From Acidobacteriota bacterium (GTDB lineage: Bacteria > Acidobacteriota > Blastocatellia > Pyrinomonadales > Pyrinomonadaceae), in assembly GCA_013696385.1 (NCBI GenBank), contig JACCYR010000457.1:1-10815 (forward strand): a DNA stretch of 10,815 nt, written 5' to 3'. Below, in pieces: positions 1 to 6,275 of the stretch. Both the position numbers and the translations under genes were made by a program. Below the pieces are notes generated by a model. It did no database searches. It was not told the DNA's origin and saw only the letters and a list, made by a program, of their open reading frames with translations. The stretch's first letter is position 1, and the number at the start of each line of letters is the position of its first letter.

Positions 1-1
1 A

Positions 2-1321
2 AATTTAATAAAAGGGCTGTCAAACGCGATTGAGCCGAATGATGTCGCCACATTGATTTATACATCAGGAACGACGGGCGAACCAAAAGGCGTGATGCTG
101 ACGCACACAAATCTTGTTTCAAATTCAATTGACGGAAGCGCGGAATTTAGATTTTCGCACAGAGACAAACCGCTTTCTGTTTTGCCGCTTTCGCACGTTT
201 TCGAGCGCGGCGGAATGTATGTCTATATTTTAAACGGAATGGCGGTTTATTACGCCGAATCAATTGACAAAGCGGCGGATAATTTGCGCGAGGTTGCGCC
301 GACAATTTTTGTCGGCGTGCCGCGAATTTTTGAGAAAGTTTATGCGAAAGCAAAAATCAAAGCCGCGCAGAAAAGTCGCACGAAAGAAATGATTTTTGAT
401 TGGGCAATTAATGTCGGCAAACAATACGCTTACCGGATTGAGAAAAAGCAACCGATTCCGCGCCTTTTAGCTGTCAAACACAGCATTGCCGACCGCATTG
501 TTTTCTCAAAACTGCGCGAATTTTTCGGCGGAAAATTGCGTTTCTGCATTACGGGCGGCGCGGCTTTATCCGATGATATTTATTTGATTTTCACCGGTGC
601 TGGCATTTCAATTATGCAGGGCTACGGTTTGACCGAAACTTCGCCCGTCATTTCTTCAAACAATCAATTAAATATTCGGCTCGGGACAGTTGGAAAAGCG
701 ATTCGCAATGTCGAAATCCGCCTCGCCGAAGACGGTGAAATCGAAGTTTCGGGTCCGAATGTAATGCTTGGCTATTACAATAAACCGGAAGCGACACAAA
801 GAGCCTTCGCCGAAGACGGTTGGTTTAAAACCGGCGACATCGGCACGCTTGACGCAGACGGTTTTTTGCGAATTACCGAGCGCAAAAAAGAACTTTTCAA
901 AACTTCGGGCGGAAAATACATCGCGCCGTCGCCGATTGAGCAGATGATTGCGGCTTCGCGTTTTATCAGCCAAGTTGTTCTCGTCGGCAACGAAAGAAAA
1001 TTTCCTGCCGCGCTCGTTGTGCCGAATTTTGAACAACTCGAAAGTTATGCCAAACAAAAAAATTTTCCCATTGAAACCCGCGCCGAATTTTGCCAAAATC
1101 CGCGCATTATCAACTTGATCGAAAGACAAATTGCCGAACTTACCGCAAGTCTTTCCCAATATGAAAAAGTAAAATGCATTGCACTTCTCGAAAACGAACT
1201 CACCGTCGAAGGCGGCGAACTCACGCCAACCTTGAAGGTCAAACGCCGCGTTGTTGATGAAAAATACTTTGATATTATCGAAGAAATTTACTCCGAAGCG
1301 GAAAAAGAAAATCGTAAATAA
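2..1321 (+). CDS. Long-chain fatty acid--CoA ligase (AMP-forming), 5'-truncated by window edge
   Basis: The frame is open from base 2 to the TAA at 1319-1321, giving 439 codons; the true start lies upstream of the window. The enzyme belongs to the ANL adenylating superfamily: it activates a fatty acid with ATP to acyl-AMP and then forms acyl-CoA, usually at the inner membrane face, feeding beta-oxidation or phospholipid synthesis. Visible in order (fragment numbering): the phosphate-binding loop YTSGTTGEPKG (20-30), the GYGLTETSP motif (about 207-215), the KTGDIG segment with the aspartate that binds the ribose, the ERKKELFKTSGGKYIAP hinge region, and a C-terminal TPTLKVKRR segment carrying the expected catalytic lysine region. 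Full-length FAA1/FadD15-like relatives have about 600 residues, so about 160 are missing. It ends 60 bp before glyA on the same strand. The family call is firm; chain-length preference cannot be read from sequence. Confidence 0.93.
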   Translation, partial: NLIKGLSNAIEPNDVATLIYTSGTTGEPKGVMLTHTNLVSNSIDGSAEFRFSHRDKPLSVLPLSHVFERGGMYVYILNGMAVYYAESIDKAADNLREVAPTIFVGVPRIFEKVYAKAKIKAAQKSRTKEMIFDWAINVGKQYAYRIEKKQPIPRLLAVKHSIADRIVFSKLREFFGGKLRFCITGGAALSDDIYLIFTGAGISIMQGYGLTETSPVISSNNQLNIRLGTVGKAIRNVEIRLAEDGEIEVSGPNVMLGYYNKPEATQRAFAEDGWFKTGDIGTLDADGFLRITERKKELFKTSGGKYIAPSPIEQMIAASRFISQVVLVGNERKFPAALVVPNFEQLESYAKQKNFPIETRAEFCQNPRIINLIERQIAELTASLSQYEKVKCIALLENELTVEGGELTPTLKVKRRVVDEKYFDIIEEIYSEAEKENRK

Positions 1322-1381
1322 TCAAAATCTGTCGTAAAATGTTTTAAATCCGCCGAAAGAAAATTATTTTAAGGAAATATA

Positions 1382-2680
<1,299 letters not shown>

Positions 2681-2681
2681 G

Positions 2682-2779
2682 AAATTTTTGCCCACGAAAA
2701 ACACGAAATATACGAAAGAGAAAACAAATTTATTTTTCTTATTTGCGTTCTTTTCGCGTCTTTCGTGGGCAAAAAATTT
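2682..2779. repeat. Imperfect long inverted repeat built of CACGAAA-type 9-mers
   Basis: It fills almost the whole gap between glyA and the next gene. The outer arms 2682-2699 and 2761-2779 are complementary over 18 positions with a single-base length difference in the T/A run. Inwards the complementarity continues imperfectly, because each arm is a degenerate repeat with a 9-nt period around (C)ACGAAA. An RNA copy would form a long imperfect hairpin with an AT-rich tip. It could act as a transcript 3'-end stabiliser or weak terminator for glyA, but no T-run follows a compact GC-rich stem, so a classical intrinsic terminator is not claimed. I recall very similar CACGAAA-type dispersed repeats from many environmental bacterial genomes; that is memory, not a search. 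Confidence 0.8.
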
Positions 2780-2786
2780 GAGAATT

Positions 2787-3545
2787 ATGAGCAATTTATC
2801 CGACATCGGTTTTCCGGTGCAGAACGAACAGGACGTTAATGTTCTGATTACCGAAACAATTAAATATGTCGAATCAATCAGATGTCCGCAAGGATTTTAT
2901 TTAAGATTTGCCGATGCGTCCGGCGCGGAAATTTATCTGCAAGGAAATCCTGAACAAGAACTCATCGGTTTTAACCCGCATTATGACGGCAAAAGCAGAA
3001 AAAAAGTTAGTTTAACGAAAGCGATTGAGCGCGATTCGTCGGAACTCGACGGCGGTTTTCAGGCTTGGGCAGATCCGACAGATGATGCAAAATCAGGCGA
3101 ATATGAATTTGTTTTCGACGTGCCTGATTTTCGCACGATTGGTGAAATTGAGTTTCCGAAAATCTGCGAAATTCAATTAACGGCTTTTGCTTCAAACGAC
3201 TTTAAAGTTTTTAGCAACGAAGTAGATTTTTATTATGTGCAGGACGCGGAAACGCAAATGTCGGCTAGTTCATTTTTCGCTAGCGGGATGTTTTTGACCA
3301 GAGATAATACGGATGTGATAGAATCGCCGCGACCAATCGGCATTTTGTCCGGCGAAATAAAAGAGTTTGAGTTAAAAACAAACGAACTTTCAAGCAAAAA
3401 CTTTTACTGGTTTTCGGTGGAAACTTTAGGCGGCGATATTGATGTTGTCGCCGATGTGAAATTAGTTCCGAATCAACCAAACATCGGCGGCATCGTTAGC
3501 GGACAATTTTGGCTTTCGGGCAAACTTACAAGTTCGCCGGAATAG
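2787..3545 (+). CDS. Unrecognised 252-residue soluble protein
   Basis: I do not recognise the family. The ATG at 2787 (MSNLSDIGF) is chosen because the frame upstream, open back to 2646, runs through the inverted repeat and the end of glyA, giving a low-complexity K/T/F-rich peptide that looks like translated repeat. The only Shine-Dalgarno hint is GAGA at 2780-2783. There is no signal peptide or membrane segment. Composition is acidic and rich in beta-formers, with many aromatics. Three parts can be seen: a short N-terminal helix-like segment (about 14-31), a middle region (35-150) ending VFSNEVDFYYVQ, and a C-terminal beta-rich region (160-247) with SSFFASGMFLTRDNTD and a glycine-rich end GGIVSGQFWLSGKL. 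It looks like a two-domain beta protein. It converges on the pseudouridine synthase gene with 9 bp between stop codons. Codon use matches its neighbours, so there is no sign of recent transfer. Confidence 0.8.
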   Translation: MSNLSDIGFPVQNEQDVNVLITETIKYVESIRCPQGFYLRFADASGAEIYLQGNPEQELIGFNPHYDGKSRKKVSLTKAIERDSSELDGGFQAWADPTDDAKSGEYEFVFDVPDFRTIGEIEFPKICEIQLTAFASNDFKVFSNEVDFYYVQDAETQMSASSFFASGMFLTRDNTDVIESPRPIGILSGEIKEFELKTNELSSKNFYWFSVETLGGDIDVVADVKLVPNQPNIGGIVSGQFWLSGKLTSSPE

Positions 3546-3554
3546 CGAAACCTG

Positions 3555-4514
3555 TTAAATTATTTCAAGCAAATTTGTCAGTTCTTTTGGTAAAGGCGCG
3601 TGAAAATCCATTTTTTCTTTTGTTTTCGGATGCGTAAAAGATAACTTTTCGGCGTGGAGAAAAAAGCGATTTAAATCTTGAATTGCCTTGCGGATTTTTA
3701 CATCGGCAATCGTATTATCACGACCTTCGTTATAAGTTTCATCGCCGACTACCGGATGATTTAAGAAAGCAAGATGAACGCGGATTTGATGCGTTCTGCC
3801 GGTTTTGATTTCAACGTCGAGCAGCGTAAATTTTTCAAATCTCCGGCGAACATTCCACAAAGACAAAGCGTTGCGTCCATTTTTCGCAATTGACATTTTC
3901 ATTCTATTCCACTTGTCGCGCCCAATTTTTTCCTCGATTTTTCCGCTTTCACGTCTGATAGAACCGTGAACCAGCGTAACGTAGGATTTATAAACTTTGC
4001 GGTCGTGAAACTGCTGCGAAAGTGTTTCGTGCATCGCTTCGTCTTTGGCAACGACGATTAAACCGGAAGTATTTTTGTCAAGACGATGAACGATTCCGGC
4101 GCGTGATTTTCCGCCAAGCTGTGAAAGATTTTGAAAATGGAACATCAGCGCATTAACCAGCGTCCCGTTTCGCACGCCTATTCCGGCGTGAACGATTAAA
4201 CCCGCTTGTTTGTTGATAACAATTAGATATTCGTCTTCATAAACGATATTAAGCGGAATATCTTCAGCCTCAATCGTTTCGACGATCGGCGCGGTTAATT
4301 CGACTTCAATTTCGTCCGTTGAGCGTAGTTTGTAAGAAGATTTTGCGTCTTTTTGATTGACCAAAACATCGCCGTCGCTAATCAATCTTTGCAAACGTGC
4401 GCGTGACCAATCTTCGATTTTTTCCGCCAGAAAAGCATCGAGACGTTTGCCTGTATCAAGGGATGTAGGATGAAGGATGAAGGATGAAGTTTCTTCATTC
4501 TCGTTCAATTCCAT
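3555..4514 (-). CDS. rluD: RluD-type 23S rRNA pseudouridine synthase (RluA family)
   Basis: This 319-residue protein isomerises uridine to pseudouridine in RNA; RluD itself modifies the helix 69 loop of 23S rRNA. An N-terminal S4 RNA-binding domain (about 22-70, GKRLDAFLAEKIEDWSRAR followed by ISDGDVLVN) precedes the catalytic domain. The catalytic motif HRLDKNTSGL places the nucleophilic aspartate at D146; the KSYVTLVHG, GRTHQIRVH and NHPVVGDETY blocks of the family follow. The first 21 residues before the S4 domain are unusual: TSSFILHPTSL is translated from a GGATGAA heptamer repeat read in the opposite sense. The ATG at 4514 lies 2 nt after the lgt stop, with no clear Shine-Dalgarno, so translation is probably coupled to lgt. 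The RluA-family call is firm. The choice of RluD over RluC or RluA rests on the S4 domain and overall layout and is less sure. Confidence 0.9.
   Translation of the reverse strand: MELNENEETSSFILHPTSLDTGKRLDAFLAEKIEDWSRARLQRLISDGDVLVNQKDAKSSYKLRSTDEIEVELTAPIVETIEAEDIPLNIVYEDEYLIVINKQAGLIVHAGIGVRNGTLVNALMFHFQNLSQLGGKSRAGIVHRLDKNTSGLIVVAKDEAMHETLSQQFHDRKVYKSYVTLVHGSIRRESGKIEEKIGRDKWNRMKMSIAKNGRNALSLWNVRRRFEKFTLLDVEIKTGRTHQIRVHLAFLNHPVVGDETYNEGRDNTIADVKIRKAIQDLNRFFLHAEKLSFTHPKTKEKMDFHAPLPKELTNLLEII
4461..4488. repeat. GGATGAA heptamer, four tandem copies, inside the rluD coding region
   Basis: One GGATGTA unit (4461-4467) is followed by three perfect GGATGAA units (4468-4488). Because 7 is not a multiple of 3, the repeat cycles through all reading frames; in the rluD frame it encodes SSFILHPTSL. 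It sits just upstream of the conserved S4 domain and stays in frame, so it looks like an insertion tolerated in a non-conserved N-terminal extension. Confidence 0.9.
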
Positions 4515-4516
4515 AA

Positions 4517-5338
4517 TTATTCAAATTGACTTTGGACTTTAGACTCAGGACTTTGGACTCTTTTCAAACGCCAATACATAAAAACCATCGCGCCGAAGGC
4601 AACCAGCAAACTGATGATTTGCGATGTTGAAAGACCTGTCAGCGTCGTCAATCCGAAAAGATTGCCGCGTGGGTCGTCGCGGAAAAATTCAATCGTAAAA
4701 CGGACAATCGGGTAAAGAATCATATAAGCGATTAAAACCTGCCCATTAAAGCGTTTCTTTTTGTGCAGATAAACCAAAATACCGAAAACTATCAGCATCG
4801 CAAATGATTCATAAAGCTGCGTTGGATGAAGATGGAGTGCGCCGCCGTCTGCGCTTATTATCGGAACACCCGTATTTTCGTGTGCGGCTTCGGTAAAATG
4901 CACACCCCAAAATAAATCAGTCGGTTTTCCCCAACAGCATCCGGCGGAAAAGCAGCCTTGCCGCCCGAAAAATTGTCCGAGCGCGACACCGGGAGCAAAT
5001 GCGTCGGCGACTTTCCAAAAACTAAATTTATAATAACGAATCAAAAAAGCGAGCGCGAGAAATCCGCCCAAAAACCCGCCGTAATAAACGCCGCCGGAAC
5101 GCAAGAAATCGAGCGAGAAGATGTTGACATTATCTTCGGTGAAAAACATCAGAATTTTCGAGCCAATAAGACCGCCGATAATTGTCCACAAGCCCAAATC
5201 GTAAATGCGTTCCTTCGGCAAACCGTCGCGCTCACCAAGTTTTGCAGCGACAAATAACGCCAGCAACAAGCCGAGGGCGAGCAAAACGCCATAAGTATTT
5301 ATCGGGAAACTGCCAATGCGAAAAAGTTCTGGATACAT
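4517..5338 (-). CDS. lgt: Phosphatidylglycerol--prolipoprotein diacylglyceryl transferase
   Basis: This 273-residue multi-pass inner-membrane enzyme transfers diacylglycerol from phosphatidylglycerol to the lipobox cysteine of prolipoproteins, the first step of lipoprotein maturation. Family features are the N-terminal PINTYGVLLALG segment, RSGGVYYGGFLGG (80-92), GRQGCFSAGCCWGKPTD (125-141), HPTQLYE (171-177) and RFTIEFFRDDPRG (213-225); R126, R213 and E217 fit the essential arginines and glutamate of E. coli Lgt. It departs from E. coli at three signature positions: Tyr86 where E. coli has His103, Cys129 where it has Asn146, and Cys134 where it has Glu151. At least seven hydrophobic segments are visible. 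The last 14 residues (RVQSPESKVQSQFE) come largely from a GACTTTG heptamer repeat. No Shine-Dalgarno precedes the ATG; another heptamer array occupies that place. Spacing to grpE is 118 bp and to rluD 2 nt. Confidence 0.9.
   Translation of the reverse strand: MYPELFRIGSFPINTYGVLLALGLLLALFVAAKLGERDGLPKERIYDLGLWTIIGGLIGSKILMFFTEDNVNIFSLDFLRSGGVYYGGFLGGFLALAFLIRYYKFSFWKVADAFAPGVALGQFFGRQGCFSAGCCWGKPTDLFWGVHFTEAAHENTGVPIISADGGALHLHPTQLYESFAMLIVFGILVYLHKKKRFNGQVLIAYMILYPIVRFTIEFFRDDPRGNLFGLTTLTGLSTSQIISLLVAFGAMVFMYWRLKRVQSPESKVQSQFE
4528..4562. repeat. GACTTTG heptamer, five degenerate copies, at the 3' end of lgt
   Basis: Units are GACTTTG 4528-4534, GACTTTA 4535-4541, GACTCAG 4542-4548, GACTTTG 4549-4555 and GACTCTT 4556-4562. 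The phase is kept exactly over 35 bp, with substitutions in the last three bases of each unit. The array encodes most of the Lgt C-terminal tail and ends 9 bp before its stop codon, so it has replaced or extended the natural end of the protein. Confidence 0.88.
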
Positions 5339-5345
5339 CTGTTAA

Positions 5346-5373
5346 TTTTGGATTTTAGATTTTGGATTTTGGT
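5346..5373. repeat. TTTTGGA heptamer, four copies, directly upstream of lgt
   Basis: Units are TTTTGGA 5346-5352, TTTTAGA 5353-5359, TTTTGGA 5360-5366 and TTTTGGT 5367-5373. The array ends 7 nt upstream of the lgt ATG (read on the minus strand), in the position where a Shine-Dalgarno would lie. The remaining part of the grpE-lgt gap (5374-5456) shows no gene, promoter or further repeat that I can support. Confidence 0.88.
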
Positions 5374-5456
5374 TGTCAACGAATTTGTTAATGACAATCG
5401 GAATCAAACAGCGCAAAGCGATGCTGATGACTTCGGAATTAGGAAAGTATTCCAAA

Positions 5457-6140
5457 TTATTCGCCCGCCGATTGTGCCATCGCTTTGCCGACTTGAACTT
5501 TTGCCGGACGAAGCAATTTATCGCCGAATTTGTAGCCGTGTGCATATTCGGCGGTGATTTTATCGTCATTTTCCGGTTCAACCGCGACCATATCAACCGC
5601 TTCGTGGAGTTCGGGATTAAAATCCGCACCGACGGCTTCAATCGGCTCTACGCCGACGCTCATCAACGCTTGTTCAAAAGAACGCGCCGTGCCTTTGACA
5701 CCGCTTAAAAGATGCTCAAATGACGAATCTTGCTCGCTTGCGTTAATCGCCAGATTTAAATTGTCCAAAACCGGAAGAAGCGTCGTCAGAAAATTAAATT
5801 GCCCTTGTTTGGCGCGGTCTTCGAGTGTTTTCGTCAAACGTTGGCGCATTTCGGCGGTTTCCTTTTCCAGATTATTTTTGGCGGCATCAAACCGTTTTTG
5901 CACATCAACGAGTTTCGTTTCCGCCGTTTCATAACGCGCCCGCGCTTCGTTTAATTGCTTTTCTAAATTGATGACTTCCACCGATTTTGTTTTCGCGGCT
6001 TTTTCATCGGGTTTTAATCGTTCGCCTTCTTCGTTGAAACGGCGTTTATCGTTGATAGGAAATTCCGCCGTTTCTTCTTCGTTAAATTCTTCGTTGTTAA
6101 AATCTTGTTCGTTCATTTTTTTACTCTTAAACCAACTCAT
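5457..6140 (-). CDS. grpE: GrpE, nucleotide exchange factor for DnaK
   Basis: This 227-residue cytosolic cochaperone is a dimer that speeds ADP release from DnaK. The order is typical: an acidic disordered N-terminus (about 1-50, many E, N and D), a long coiled coil (about 52-112, NLEKQLNEARARYETAETKL onwards), a short helical bundle (LLPVLDNLNLAINA, 121-134), and the C-terminal beta domain with GADFNPELHEAVD (171-183), AHGYKFGDKLLRPAKVQVG (200-218). Length is near the family's usual 180-220. The start is uncertain: the first ATG (6140) has no Shine-Dalgarno, whereas the second (Met9, 6116) has a weak AAGAG about 7 nt upstream. The gene lies between clpB and lgt. GrpE commonly sits with dnaK or hrcA; here it follows clpB instead, and dnaK is not in the window. 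Confidence 0.95.
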   Translation of the reverse strand: MSWFKSKKMNEQDFNNEEFNEEETAEFPINDKRRFNEEGERLKPDEKAAKTKSVEVINLEKQLNEARARYETAETKLVDVQKRFDAAKNNLEKETAEMRQRLTKTLEDRAKQGQFNFLTTLLPVLDNLNLAINASEQDSSFEHLLSGVKGTARSFEQALMSVGVEPIEAVGADFNPELHEAVDMVAVEPENDDKITAEYAHGYKFGDKLLRPAKVQVGKAMAQSAGE

Positions 6141-6160
6141 ATAAATTTGATAAATACTAA

Positions 6161-6184
6161 TTTGCTAAAATTTAGTCTAGCAAA
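6161..6184. promoter_or_regulatory. Perfect 7-bp inverted repeat upstream of grpE
   Basis: TTTGCTA (6161-6167) and TAGCAAA (6178-6184) are exact reverse complements separated by 10 bp, located 21 bp before the first grpE ATG. The right half includes TTTAGTCT (6171-6178), an 8-mer that also occurs in the inverted repeat upstream of hsp20 in the same orientation. It could be an operator or an mRNA leader hairpin. Its role is inferred from position only. Confidence 0.4.
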
Positions 6185-6197
6185 CGATTTATCACAA
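6169..6197 (-). promoter_or_regulatory. Possible internal promoter for grpE
   Basis: On the minus strand TTGTGA (plus 6192-6197) and TAAATT (plus 6169-6174) are 17 bp apart, each matching four of six consensus bases. It would start transcription inside or just past the inverted repeat at 6161-6184. A partial match in AT-rich DNA is weak evidence; grpE may simply be transcribed with clpB. Confidence 0.3.
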
Positions 6198-6201
6198 GGA
6201 A

Positions 6202-6272
6202 ACTTTACAGGATAAACAGGATAGAAAGGAAAGAGATTTTTTAATCCTGCTTATCCTGTCCATCTTGTTAAA
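6202..6272. repeat. Inverted repeat built of ACAGGATAA-type 9-mers between clpB and grpE
   Basis: The left arm holds ACAGGATAA and ACAGGATAG in tandem (from about 6207). The right arm, read in reverse complement, holds ACAAGATGG, ACAGGATAA and GCAGGATTA (about 6243-6269). The two arms can pair imperfectly into a hairpin of about 70 nt. It starts directly after the clpB stop codon on the minus strand, so it could cap the clpB message or lower read-through into grpE. The 9-nt unit length is the same as in the repeat after glyA but the core word differs. Confidence 0.78.
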
Positions 6273-6275
6273 TTC

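Noticed and set aside
2682..2779. CRISPR array or insertion sequence ends
   Set aside because: The 9-mer units have no uniform spacers, no cas genes are nearby, and no transposase or flanking target duplication is visible.
3546..3554. Bidirectional terminator between the convergent genes
   Set aside because: Only 9 bp separate the stop codons and no GC-rich stem with a T-run is visible around them.
5342..5641. 99-codon minus-strand frame overlapping the grpE 3' end and running through the TTTTGGA array
   Set aside because: It overlaps the conserved GrpE C-terminal domain in another frame and ends in repeat-derived peptide; no family resemblance and no ribosome site.
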